Shown here: positions 1-7,306 of the stretch, one piece after another
Numbering within the stretch: the stretch's first letter is position 1
Layout: each line of letters starts with the position of its first letter
From: an uncultured Terrimonas sp.
GTDB lineage: Bacteria; Bacteroidota; Bacteroidia; Chitinophagales; Chitinophagaceae
DNA length: 10,694 bases
Reading direction: 5' to 3'
Assembly (NCBI GenBank): GCA_946886925.1
Contig: CAMPJQ010000046.1
Coordinates: 1-10,694 of the forward strand
Program-made: the position numbers and the translations under genes
The notes under the pieces: model-generated
Seen by the model: the letters and a program-made list of their open reading frames with translations, nothing else
The model's database searches: none
Told to the model about the DNA's origin: nothing

Positions 1-2
1 CC

Positions 3-689
3 ATACAACCCCTTGTTGCCGCCTGGGGATTTAGTGCAAAGCCCGTAAAAAAATATCCCGATTCGGCGAAGATTCACTCTTTACTTCGGTGTACCGGCAC
101 AGACAAAATAAAATTACAAGGGCGCCGCCTCATCAAAACAAAGCCCTGTATTACGATTGATGTAGACGGAATAGCCCAGGGGTATAGTGTAGACGTAATA
201 GCAAACTTTCTGGAACAAAATAATATCAACAACTATATTGTGGAAATTGGTGGTGAGTTAAGGATTAAAGGCCGGAAAAAGCCCGGCGATGAAAAAATGA
301 AAATCGGTATTGAAGCGCCGGGGGACTATGTGTTTGAATCACCGGTCATGCAAAAGATAATTTCCATTGATGATGGTGCTGTTACCACCTCCGGGAGTTA
401 CCGTAAGTTTCATGAAAGCAACGGAAAAAAGTTCAGCCATACTATTGATCCCAAAACGGGATACCCAACGCAGAACGAGCTGGTAAGCGTTACTGTTTAT
501 GCCAATGATGCCATTACTGCAGACGCTTATGATAATGTGCTGATGGCAATGGGGCTGCAAAAAGCCCTGGCATTCGCAGAGGAAAAAGAAGATATTGCTG
601 CTTATTTTATTTATAAAAAGCCCAATGGATCCATTGCCGATACAGCCAGCAGCCGGTTTTACAGGCTTTTCGTGAAGGGTGAGAGGTGA
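3..689 (+). CDS. apbE: ApbE-family FAD:protein FMN transferase, 5' truncated by window edge
   Basis: The frame is open from the first bases and gives 228 residues to a TGA stop, so the gene starts before the window. A GTG at 240 is internal: family-conserved sequence lies upstream of it (DVDGIAQGYSVD around residues 55-66 of the fragment, then the I-V-E-I-G-G-E block near 79-85). Further on come TTSGSYRKF (about 128-136), HTIDPKTGYP (146-155) and ADAYDNVLMAMG (173-184), all in the order expected for ApbE. Family members use Mg2+ and FAD to attach FMN to a Ser/Thr of exported flavoproteins such as NqrB/NqrC or RnfG, usually as periplasmic lipoproteins. The N-terminal signal cannot be seen here. 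In the last block the ligand Asp is present, but the position four residues later, often Thr in characterised ApbE proteins, is Asn. The family call is firm; the flavoprotein partner is unknown. Confidence 0.9.
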   Translation: MQPLVAAWGFSAKPVKKYPDSAKIHSLLRCTGTDKIKLQGRRLIKTKPCITIDVDGIAQGYSVDVIANFLEQNNINNYIVEIGGELRIKGRKKPGDEKMKIGIEAPGDYVFESPVMQKIISIDDGAVTTSGSYRKFHESNGKKFSHTIDPKTGYPTQNELVSVTVYANDAITADAYDNVLMAMGLQKALAFAEEKEDIAAYFIYKKPNGSIADTASSRFYRLFVKGER

Positions 690-765
690 GAGGAGAAAGG
701 TAAAGTGAAAAGTGAATGAAACATTAGCTCATTGTTGCTGTACTTTAGCTGAAGGCTGACAGCTC

Positions 766-804
766 AAAAAAAACAATCCGGCGGAATTTTACTCCCACCG
801 GATT
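766..804 (-). terminator. Rho-independent terminator of the minus-strand isomerase lipoprotein gene
   Basis: Bases 775-784 and 795-804 form a 10-bp stem with a 10-base loop. Read on the minus strand, every position pairs, with one G-T wobble, and the stem is followed by one base and then eight T residues (766-773). The stem begins about 25 bases past the stop codon at 829. On the plus strand the wobble becomes a C-A mismatch and no T run follows, so it should act mainly on minus-strand transcripts and not on the upstream apbE gene. Confidence 0.8.
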
Positions 805-828
805 ATTGTAAGTTGGGTTAAGCATTAA

Positions 829-1710
829 TTATTTCAGCTTAGCCACTTCATCATCGAAATACTTTTTTGTAGCAATCACGTCTGGCAAGTTGTGATACCA
901 GTTGGATTCGTGCTCTATAGAAAAAGTTCCGTTGAAGTTTTGTCTTTTAAACTCTGTGAAAACAGCAGGGAAATCTATTACTCCTTTACTTACTACGGTA
1001 TCGGCTGCCTTGGTGTCATCAAACTTCACTATATCTTTTAAATGCGCACCAATAAGATGTCCGTCTAATTTTTTCAAACAGTCAACAGGATCCAAACCGC
1101 TGCGTGCCCAATGACCTATATCGGCGCAGGCTCCAATATTGCTATGCCCCTGAATAGCGGCAAGTACTGAATCGGGCGACCAGTAACCACTGGGTTTTGG
1201 ATGATCGTGTATAGCCACTTTTATGGCATACGCGCCAGCCAGGCTGTCAACTATATCCCACTGATCTTTTTTTGGTTCGGCGGTAATATAACTTAAGCCA
1301 AATTCTTTTGCCAGGTCAAAAGCTTTGATCCATTCTGCTTTATCATTTGGCGAAATTACACCCATGGCTACTATGCTGATGCCTTTCGATTGCAGCAGCG
1401 CTTTGAGCTTGGTACGGGTATCGGCCGACATTTCGGGACCGAAATCACCTTTCAGATCACCGCCTAAAGGTTGTCCAAAAAAAGCTTCAATGTTTTTAAT
1501 GCCTGCACTGTCAACCTTGTTTAAGGCATCTGTAAGGGAAAACATCCTGAATGTCCACATTTGCACGCCCAGTTTAAAGCCGTCAACACTGCCGCTATCC
1601 GCAGTTTCCGTGGCGGTGGTGTCAGCATTACTTGTGTTACTGCCGTTATTACAGGATGTAACAGCGAACAGGCACAACAGGAATAAAAAAAAGCTGTTGA
1701 TCAGTTTCAT
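829..1710 (-). CDS. Exported lipoprotein, sugar phosphate isomerase/epimerase-like (xylose isomerase-like TIM barrel)
   Basis: A 293-residue protein. Residues 1-19 form a lipoprotein signal peptide (two-residue K-containing start, hydrophobic FFLFLLCLFAV) with lipobox V-T-S-C and lipidated Cys20. A Ser/Thr/Asn/Asp-rich linker follows to about residue 43. The rest is an AP_endonuc_2/xylose-isomerase-like TIM barrel. It starts at KLGVQMWTFR (46-55) and has candidate metal ligands E145 (ITAEP), D197/H200 (CADIGHW), H223 (GAHLKD) and E266/E268 (SIEHES), plus HDHPKP at 168-173. Ligand assignment is by pattern. The family includes inosose, hydroxypyruvate and keto-sugar isomerases. In Bacteroidota, exported members have been linked to keto-sugar or glycoside processing, so the substrate may be an extracytoplasmic sugar derivative rather than a sugar phosphate. 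The start is supported by the signal peptide; an A-rich leader and no Shine-Dalgarno precede it. It is a separate transcription unit or lies downstream of the AraC gene. Confidence 0.85.
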   Translation of the reverse strand: MKLINSFFLFLLCLFAVTSCNNGSNTSNADTTATETADSGSVDGFKLGVQMWTFRMFSLTDALNKVDSAGIKNIEAFFGQPLGGDLKGDFGPEMSADTRTKLKALLQSKGISIVAMGVISPNDKAEWIKAFDLAKEFGLSYITAEPKKDQWDIVDSLAGAYAIKVAIHDHPKPSGYWSPDSVLAAIQGHSNIGACADIGHWARSGLDPVDCLKKLDGHLIGAHLKDIVKFDDTKAADTVVSKGVIDFPAVFTEFKRQNFNGTFSIEHESNWYHNLPDVIATKKYFDDEVAKLK

Positions 1711-1927
1711 TTTTACATTTTAAAGGAGTGAATAAAAAAAATTTAACCTGAAAACATTTACTAACCCGCTGGAGTTAAATAGGCTGTTGCGTATTTCATA
1801 CCGCCAGCGGGGCGGTAAATTACAAATTTGTTTAAAAACAACCATAAATGAAATGGGAGCTTTCATCCATTGAACTGCAGCAGGGAACAAGTTGTGCAAA
1901 AATGCTATTGCAGAAAATATAATAAAC
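1711..1927. other. Intergenic stretch with two competing inverted repeats, no gene accepted
   Basis: This stretch separates the AraC gene stop from the lipoprotein start, both on the minus strand. A compact hairpin has arms at 1800-1805 and 1811-1816 (6 bp, 5-base loop). A second, perfect 8-bp inverted repeat pairs CCCGCTGG at 1765-1772 with CCAGCGGG at 1804-1811. The two share bases 1804-1811, so only one can form at a time. Neither is followed by a T run at the correct distance, so I do not call a terminator. An open frame running through here overlaps the AraC gene out of frame and looks like chance. No strong TAnnTTTG promoter was found on the minus strand, so the promoter of the lipoprotein gene is unassigned. 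Confidence 0.45.
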
Positions 1928-2827
1928 CTATAAACGGGGATTGATTCGCTTAATGATTTCCTCACGGTAAAACCTGGGAGATCTGCTATTTCTTTTTTTA
2001 AACAGTTTTGAAAAGTAGAACACCGACTCAAATCCTGTTTGCTCGGCAATTTCATTAATGCTGAAGTTGGTAGTTTCTAAAAGATATTTGGCCCGGTTTA
2101 GCCTGAGGTTCAATACAAACTGGTTAGGAGGTTCACCGGTTAGTCTTTTAAATTCTTTCCTGAAAGAAGAATAACCCATCGGCAGTTGCCTGGCCATGTT
2201 TTCAAGATCAATATGTTTTTCCAAAGATTCCTGCAGGAGAAATTTTGCTTTTTCAATCAATCGGCCGATCGGAGATGTTTCCGTTTCGTTACTTAATGAT
2301 ACCGAATATAAATATCCAAGTATCTGTAGTGTAATGCCGGCACTGATTTGCTGATAACCCGAGGGAGCGGTTTGAACCGTTTCAATAAGTTTGTGAAAGA
2401 GATTCAGCAGTTCGCGCTGTAAACCTACTTTAATGAAAGGATATTTGACATTAAAAAAATCATTTCTCATCAGGTCATTGGCATAGTTACCATTAAAACC
2501 CAGCCAGTATTCATCCCACCCCGAATCGGTATAAGGTTTATAACGGTGCCACACACCCGCATGTAAAAACAAACAGGTGCCTTCAGTAATTTCAATTGGT
2601 TCTGCAAATTCCGATTCAAAAATGCCACCGCCTCTCGATACATATATTAATTGGTGCCCGCGTAGAATACGTCCTTTGTTCCACGAAAAGGTGTGTGACG
2701 ATGGATGTTCATAATTTTTAGGATAGTTTTGGTGCGGATGTACTTTTGAGAAGCCCGCTGTATCAATGTAGAGACCCCACTTTTCCTCTACGAGCGAACC
2801 GCTCATGTATTTGCAGTAATCGTTCAT
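1928..2827 (-). CDS. AraC-family transcriptional regulator with N-terminal cupin-type sensor domain
   Basis: The protein has 299 residues from the chosen ATG. Residues about 45-110 look like the AraC_binding cupin fold (GHQLIYVSRGGG, then CLFLHAGVWHRYKP, then WDEYWLGFNG). Residues about 190-290 are the AraC DNA-binding domain with two helix-turn-helix units. The first is around IDLENMARQLPMGYSSFRKEF and the second around SINEIAEQTGFESVFYFSKLFKK, the usual signature. A TTG at 2881 would add 18 residues (MYLLTYFDCQ...) unlike anything expected ahead of this domain, so the first ATG is preferred; an ATG at 2806 is also possible. The gene is divergent from the seven-gene sugar-acid run, the common layout for a pathway activator responding to a substrate or intermediate. 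The ligand is unknown. It could also influence the lipoprotein gene downstream of it on the same strand. Confidence 0.9.
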   Translation of the reverse strand: MNDYCKYMSGSLVEEKWGLYIDTAGFSKVHPHQNYPKNYEHPSSHTFSWNKGRILRGHQLIYVSRGGGIFESEFAEPIEITEGTCLFLHAGVWHRYKPYTDSGWDEYWLGFNGNYANDLMRNDFFNVKYPFIKVGLQRELLNLFHKLIETVQTAPSGYQQISAGITLQILGYLYSVSLSNETETSPIGRLIEKAKFLLQESLEKHIDLENMARQLPMGYSSFRKEFKRLTGEPPNQFVLNLRLNRAKYLLETTNFSINEIAEQTGFESVFYFSKLFKKRNSRSPRFYREEIIKRINPRL

Positions 2828-2995
2828 ATCGCAACAAGCATTTATTAATAACTGGCAATCAAAATATGTCAAAAGGTACAAAAAGAAACTATTTTATCCA
2901 TTTTTTTAGGCGTCCTCACTGAATAAATTTGTTTATGGAAAATGATCTTATACCGCTGTTCGGTACAAAGACAATTGAAACAAATAAAACGATGC
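2828..2995. promoter_or_regulatory. Divergent control region between the AraC gene and the catabolic run
   Basis: This 168-base AT-rich region separates two divergent genes and is the expected place for AraC binding. It contains two copies of GGTACAAA in the same orientation, at 2875-2882 and 2962-2969, 87 bases apart. Both are followed by A-rich sequence. They may be regulator half-sites or chance. A plus-strand promoter element lies between them. No clean minus-strand TAnnTTTG was found for the AraC gene; TACCTTTTG and TATTTTG at 2859-2878 are only near matches. Confidence 0.4.
2924..2931 (+). promoter_or_regulatory. Bacteroidota-type -7 promoter element (TAAATTTG) for the seven-gene run
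   Basis: The sequence TAAATTTG fits the Bacteroidota -7 consensus TAnnTTTG exactly. The T run at 2901-2907 sits about where the -33 element should be, but it is a poor TTTG match. Transcription from here would begin near 2938. That leaves a leader of roughly 58 bases to the ATG at 2996, but only a few bases to the in-frame ATG at 2942, so the element also supports the later start. Confidence 0.45.
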
Positions 2996-4009
2996 ATGTT
3001 TAAAGTTGGTTTAACAAGAGATTTTTTAACGCCGGAAGGAATACTTACCTACAAGGATATGGGATTGGATATCCTTGATGACATTAAAGAGATCGAATAT
3101 GAATTTTTAGAAAAATGGGAGTCGCCGCTACAAGCCGGCACCCTGCAGCAGTATGATGCTATTATCTCTCTGGCTCCGGCTTATACTGCAGAAAGTTTTA
3201 TAGGGGTAACCCGTCTAAAAGCAATATGCCGTTTTGGAGTGGGGTATGATATGGTTGATGTAAATGCCTGCAGCCGGGCGAATGTGGTAGTAACCATTAC
3301 AAAAGGCGCGGTAAATTATTCGGTGGCTGAAGCCATTATTACCTGGATGCTTGCACTGTGTCACAAACTGGTTGCCAAAGACAAATTGGTAAGGCAGGGC
3401 AAATGGCAGGAAAGAAATCACTACACCGGGAGTGAGCTGCGTTCCCGGACACCCGGTATCATTGGATTTGGCGGCATTGGTAGCCGGTTAACCCACATGC
3501 TGAAAGCATTCCATATGAACCAGCCGTTGGTATACGACCCTTATATTGATGAAGCAAAAGCTTCGGAATTGGGCGTAAGAAAGGTAGATATGCAAACTCT
3601 TTTACAGTCGTCTGATTTTATATCAATCAATTGTCCCTTAACTCCGGAAACAAAAAATATGATTGATGAAAAAGAACTGATGCAGGTAAAAGAATCTGCC
3701 TTTATCATCAATACAGCGAGAGGCGGTATTATAAACGAGCGGGCTTTGATTGAAGCTTTGTTAAACAATAAAATTGCGGGATACGCTACGGATGTTTTTG
3801 AAAATGAACCAGTCACTTCAGATCATCCTTTTTTTACAATGGATAATGTATTGCTGGCGCCCCACTGCATTGCATGGACACACGAACTGTTCAGGGAAAT
3901 AGGGCGCATGGCCTGCACGCAGGTGGCACAGATAGCACAGGGAAAAACGCCTGACCATGTTTTGAACACAGACATACTGGACAAATGGTATTCTGAAAAA
4001 ATAAAATAA
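2996..4009 (+). CDS. D-isomer-specific 2-hydroxyacid dehydrogenase (phosphoglycerate dehydrogenase-like)
   Basis: The protein has 337 residues from ATG 2996. An in-frame ATG at 2942 would add 18 residues (MILYRCSVQR...), which lie ahead of the natural first strand FKVGLT and would almost abut the proposed promoter. The sequence fits the two-domain 2-hydroxyacid dehydrogenase fold. It has GVGYDMVDVNACSRANVVV around 81-99, VAEAI near 110, the NAD-binding GFGGIG at 157-162, YDPY at 180-183 after the second Rossmann strand, and the Arg/Glu/His catalytic set R242 (NTARGG), E271 (DVFENEP) and H290 (APHCIAW). The family interconverts D-2-hydroxyacids and 2-oxoacids with NAD(H). There is no C-terminal ACT domain, so a role in serine synthesis is less likely. 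As first gene of the run it may act on a sugar-derived acid such as a glycerate, erythronate or glycolate-type compound; this is inference. It stops six bases before the next gene. Confidence 0.88.
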   Translation: MFKVGLTRDFLTPEGILTYKDMGLDILDDIKEIEYEFLEKWESPLQAGTLQQYDAIISLAPAYTAESFIGVTRLKAICRFGVGYDMVDVNACSRANVVVTITKGAVNYSVAEAIITWMLALCHKLVAKDKLVRQGKWQERNHYTGSELRSRTPGIIGFGGIGSRLTHMLKAFHMNQPLVYDPYIDEAKASELGVRKVDMQTLLQSSDFISINCPLTPETKNMIDEKELMQVKESAFIINTARGGIINERALIEALLNNKIAGYATDVFENEPVTSDHPFFTMDNVLLAPHCIAWTHELFREIGRMACTQVAQIAQGKTPDHVLNTDILDKWYSEKIK

Positions 4010-4015
4010 TCTTCC

Positions 4016-5491
4016 ATGAAATCAAATATTAAAACCCCGGCAACCGGAGCAATTTACCAGCATTATATTAATGGTACGTTTCACGGATCTGGATCCGCAA
4101 CCGGTTACATTGAAGTGCTGGATCCCTGCACTGAAGAAGTAATAGCCTCTGTACCAAGAGGCGGGCAGACAGAAGCCGACGCGGCCATTGATGCCGCTGT
4201 TGCAGCACAACATCAATGGAGTTCTTTGCCCTCTGTTGAAAGAGCAAAATACCTTAAAGCCATGGCAAACACGATCAGGGAAAACCGGGTGATGCTGGCA
4301 GAAACATTGGCACGCGAACAGGCAAAGGTAAAAGCACTGGCTCAGGTTGAAATTGATGTAACAGCAGAATATTACGATTACTATGCAGGGCTTGCCCGCG
4401 CTTACGAGGGAGAGATCATCCAGAGTGACCGTTTGGGCGAACAAATTTTTCTGCATAAATTACCGATAGGTGTTGTGGTAGGCATATGCCCCTGGAATTT
4501 TCCTTTTTTTGTGATGGCCCGCAAAGTAGCGCCCTCATTGCTCACCGGCAATACGATTGTTGTAAAAGTGAGTGAAGAAGCGCCTTTAACTTGTCTTGAA
4601 TTTACTAAGCTGTTGAGCAGCGTTAACCTGCCAGAAGGTGTATTGAACGTGGTTTGTGGTTATGGAAATGAGATCGGGGAAGCGCTCACCCATAATAAAA
4701 ATGTAGGCATCATCAGCCTTACAGGAAGTGTTGAATCTGGTCATAAGGTGATGGCTGCCGCTGCAAAAAATATTACTAAAGTTTCCCTTGAACTGGGAGG
4801 TAAGGCCCCTGCTATTGTATGCGAAGATGCTGATATGGAAGTGGCTGTAAAATCCATTGTGGCATCGAGAGTAATTTACAGTGGCCAGGTATGCAATTGT
4901 GCGGAGCGTGTATATGTGGAAGAAGGAGTATATGATGAATTTTTGGAAAAATTGATCATTGCCATGAAAGCAGTAAAAGTAGGTAATGCATCTAATGACA
5001 GTAACATTGATATGAGTGCTCAAATCAATCAAAAGCAATTGGATAAAATTTCAGGGATGGTAGACAGGGCGCAGGCAGCCGGCGCCAAAGTAGCAACAGG
5101 TGGAAAAAAATCAGACGGCTTCGATAAAGGTTATTTTTATGAGCCAACCGTCATTACCAATGTAAAACAGGATGCGGAGATCATGCAAAAAGAAGTATTT
5201 GGCCCTGTGCTGCCTGTTATGAAAGTGAAAGACTTTGATGAGGCATTGAAACTGGCCAACGACAGCGAATACGGGCTCACCTCTGCGGTGTACACTAAAG
5301 ACATCAACAAGATGCTGCGCGCCACCAAAGAATTAAATTTCGGCGAAGTGTATTTCAACAGGGAAAACTTTGAAGCCATCCAGGGATTTCATGCCGGCTG
5401 GCGGAAATCAGGCATTGGCGGTGCAGATGGCAAACATGGCCTCGAAGAATATTTGCAGACTAAAACAATATATATTCAACAAACTTCATAG
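4016..5491 (+). CDS. aldA: Lactaldehyde/glycolaldehyde dehydrogenase, AldA type
   Basis: A 491-residue aldehyde dehydrogenase of normal family length. Catalytic and cofactor elements are in order: PWNFPF with N161, the lysine strand IVVK184, LTGSVESG (235-242), LELGGKAP with the general base E259, and GQVCNCAERVYV with the nucleophile C293. Several stretches match what I recall of E. coli AldA almost word for word, notably GEIIQSDR, AAAKNITKV, SRVI.SGQVCNCAERVYV and the C-terminal NRENFEA.QGFHAGWRKSGIGGADGKHGL.EYLQT. This supports the gene symbol. AldA oxidises L-lactaldehyde to lactate and glycolaldehyde to glycolate with NAD+ in the cytoplasm, at the end of fucose, rhamnose and some pentose pathways. 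The common KPSE after the cofactor lysine is KVSE here. The aldehyde would logically come from the aldolase gene downstream. The exact substrate is inferred. Confidence 0.93.
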   Translation: MKSNIKTPATGAIYQHYINGTFHGSGSATGYIEVLDPCTEEVIASVPRGGQTEADAAIDAAVAAQHQWSSLPSVERAKYLKAMANTIRENRVMLAETLAREQAKVKALAQVEIDVTAEYYDYYAGLARAYEGEIIQSDRLGEQIFLHKLPIGVVVGICPWNFPFFVMARKVAPSLLTGNTIVVKVSEEAPLTCLEFTKLLSSVNLPEGVLNVVCGYGNEIGEALTHNKNVGIISLTGSVESGHKVMAAAAKNITKVSLELGGKAPAIVCEDADMEVAVKSIVASRVIYSGQVCNCAERVYVEEGVYDEFLEKLIIAMKAVKVGNASNDSNIDMSAQINQKQLDKISGMVDRAQAAGAKVATGGKKSDGFDKGYFYEPTVITNVKQDAEIMQKEVFGPVLPVMKVKDFDEALKLANDSEYGLTSAVYTKDINKMLRATKELNFGEVYFNRENFEAIQGFHAGWRKSGIGGADGKHGLEEYLQTKTIYIQQTS

Positions 5492-5533
5492 CATTTTTTT
5501 AAGCGATTTGCATCACGCCAAAAACCCATCATT

Positions 5534-7231
5534 ATGACAACAGGACCTTTCTTCATCCCAACTTTTAATAAGAAATTGAGCCGGCTTTTATTTTATTGGG
5601 CTTTCTTACTTGTTTGTCCCGCAGTAGGGCTGTGTAAGGATATTGTGGTAAAAACGGAAACCAATAAAATGGTTGAAATTTCATTTACTGCGGCCGGTAC
5701 CTATAACGATCCATTCAATGAAGTTGAGCTGGATGCCATTTTTACCACTCCTTCAGGCGAGCAATTAAAGGTGCCGGCTTTTTGGGCAGGCGGCAATACG
5801 TGGAAGGTCAGATATGCTTCTCCAATACATGGGACACACAGTTTTACAACCATCTGTTCCAACACAACCGACAAAGGGCTCACCAGCATCAGGGGCAGGG
5901 TTGAGATTAAGAAATACAAAGGCAACAATCCGTTGCTCCGGCACGGCGCTGTTAAAATAGCCGGCGATAAAAGGCATTTTGCTTATGGTGATGGCACCCC
6001 GTTCTTTTGGATGGGCGACACCTGGTGGATGGGCCTGACCAAAAGATTGGTATGGCCCGAAGAAGTGAAATCACTTGCGGATGACAGGATTAAAAAAGGG
6101 TTTAATGTAGTACAGATTGTGGCAGGCCTTTATCCAGACATGCCGGCCTTTGATCCGCGCGGTGAAAACGAAGCAGGATTTCCATGGGAAGAGAATTACA
6201 CCAGCATAAGACCTTCGTATTTTAACGCCGCAGATAGGCGGATCATTTACCTTGCTGAGCAAGGCATCACTCCCTGCATTGTAGGAGCCTGGGGTTATCA
6301 CCTGCCCTGGCTGGGCGTTGAAAAAATGAAGCAGCACTGGCGCTATCTTATTGCAAGATGGGGTGCGCTTCCCGTTGTATGGTGTGCGGCTGGAGAGACC
6401 ACTATGCCTTTCTATCTTTCAAAGACCAAAGACGCCGACAAAGAATGGCAAAAAAATGAATGGACGAAAGTGATAAGATACATGAAAGAGATTGATCCTT
6501 TTAAAAGAGTGATTACCACGCATCCTTCAAGAACAGCGAGAGCGTCATTATCCGATCCTTCTTTACTGGATTTTGATATGCACCAGAGCGGGCATGGTTC
6601 AGGCCCCGCCAAACAGGCAGCGCAGGCACTGGAAGGCTGGCGTACACAACCTGTGATGCCGGTGATCAGTGGTGAATCGAGATACGAAGCCCTGGCTATA
6701 CCTAACCCGCTTCCCGCTGAAGCTCCCCGCGGAGCCTTTTGGGCGCATACTGTAAACAGCGGGTTAGCAGGTCACACCTATGGAGCAAATGGTATCTGGC
6801 AGTTGAATGGTATCAATAAGCCTTACGGCAAGTCGCCCGGGGGAAATAACTGGGGAATTACACCGTGGAATGAAGCAATGAAGCTGCCGGGCTCTGCACA
6901 AATTGGCGCAGCAAGAAAACTGATTGAATCAATCCCTGGCTGGAGCAGTTTTCAACCGCAGCCTGATATGATTACACAATGGTCATCCGCAGATACGGCT
7001 GTATTGGCCGTAACATCCGGTAGCCGGTCGGCCCTGGCTTATCTGCCTTCACCGGGAAAGATTACTATCACACTTCCTGCCGCCAGTAAGCAGTACAAAG
7101 CTTTTTGGTTTAATCCGGTCACTACTGACAGAGGACAGGAATTTAGGGTTACCACAGACACTTCAGGAAAATTGGCCGTCACTTCGCCCGCCACTAAACA
7201 GGATTGGGTGCTGGTATTAACCAGGAATTAA
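5534..7231 (+). CDS. Secreted DUF5060/DUF4038 glycoside hydrolase-like protein (apiosidase-like)
   Basis: The protein has 565 residues. The N-terminus has basic residues followed by LLFYWAFLLVCPAVGL (18-33), read as a Sec signal peptide. The Cys34 context V-G-L-C is a poor lipobox, so signal peptidase I processing is favoured. Residues about 40-122 look like the beta-sandwich DUF5060 domain (VEISFTAAGTYNDPFNEVELDAIF). Residues about 135-455 are a TIM barrel of the DUF4038/apiosidase-like type: FAYGDGTPFFWMGDTWW (149-165), KKGFNVVQIV (187-196), VVWCAAGE (281-288) and PVISGESRYE (376-385). E288 and E381 are the most likely catalytic carboxylates by position after barrel strands; this is inference. 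The C-terminus (about 470-565) is a small beta domain of the kind annotated as collagen-binding-like, ending WVLVLTRN. The relative with known activity is GH140, an apiosidase acting on rhamnogalacturonan II. This protein may act on another glycoside. It is the only exported product among the seven genes. Confidence 0.85.
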   Translation: MTTGPFFIPTFNKKLSRLLFYWAFLLVCPAVGLCKDIVVKTETNKMVEISFTAAGTYNDPFNEVELDAIFTTPSGEQLKVPAFWAGGNTWKVRYASPIHGTHSFTTICSNTTDKGLTSIRGRVEIKKYKGNNPLLRHGAVKIAGDKRHFAYGDGTPFFWMGDTWWMGLTKRLVWPEEVKSLADDRIKKGFNVVQIVAGLYPDMPAFDPRGENEAGFPWEENYTSIRPSYFNAADRRIIYLAEQGITPCIVGAWGYHLPWLGVEKMKQHWRYLIARWGALPVVWCAAGETTMPFYLSKTKDADKEWQKNEWTKVIRYMKEIDPFKRVITTHPSRTARASLSDPSLLDFDMHQSGHGSGPAKQAAQALEGWRTQPVMPVISGESRYEALAIPNPLPAEAPRGAFWAHTVNSGLAGHTYGANGIWQLNGINKPYGKSPGGNNWGITPWNEAMKLPGSAQIGAARKLIESIPGWSSFQPQPDMITQWSSADTAVLAVTSGSRSALAYLPSPGKITITLPAASKQYKAFWFNPVTTDRGQEFRVTTDTSGKLAVTSPATKQDWVLVLTRN

Positions 7232-7306
7232 AAACATGTCCATTCATTATTTACATAAAGCAATTTTGAAGATTTACTTTTAAAATTATATCCGTAAAAC
7301 AGTTAA

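Noticed and set aside
751..765. AGCTG/CAGCT hairpin after apbE as a plus-strand terminator
   Set aside because: The stem is only five base pairs and is followed by A residues rather than T residues.
1823..1830. CAAATTTG palindrome as a promoter element for the minus-strand genes
   Set aside because: It does not match TAnnTTTG on the minus strand, and an 8-base AT-rich palindrome is expected by chance.
1720..2055. Minus-strand open frame of 111 codons across the AraC gene end and the intergenic stretch
   Set aside because: It overlaps the clear HTH coding sequence in another frame, has no recognisable domain, and lacks independent coding evidence.
4586..5038. Minus-strand open frame of 150 codons inside the aldA gene
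   Set aside because: It lies wholly antisense to a strongly conserved aldehyde dehydrogenase region and its translation has low-complexity, Cys/His/Phe-rich composition typical of shadow frames.
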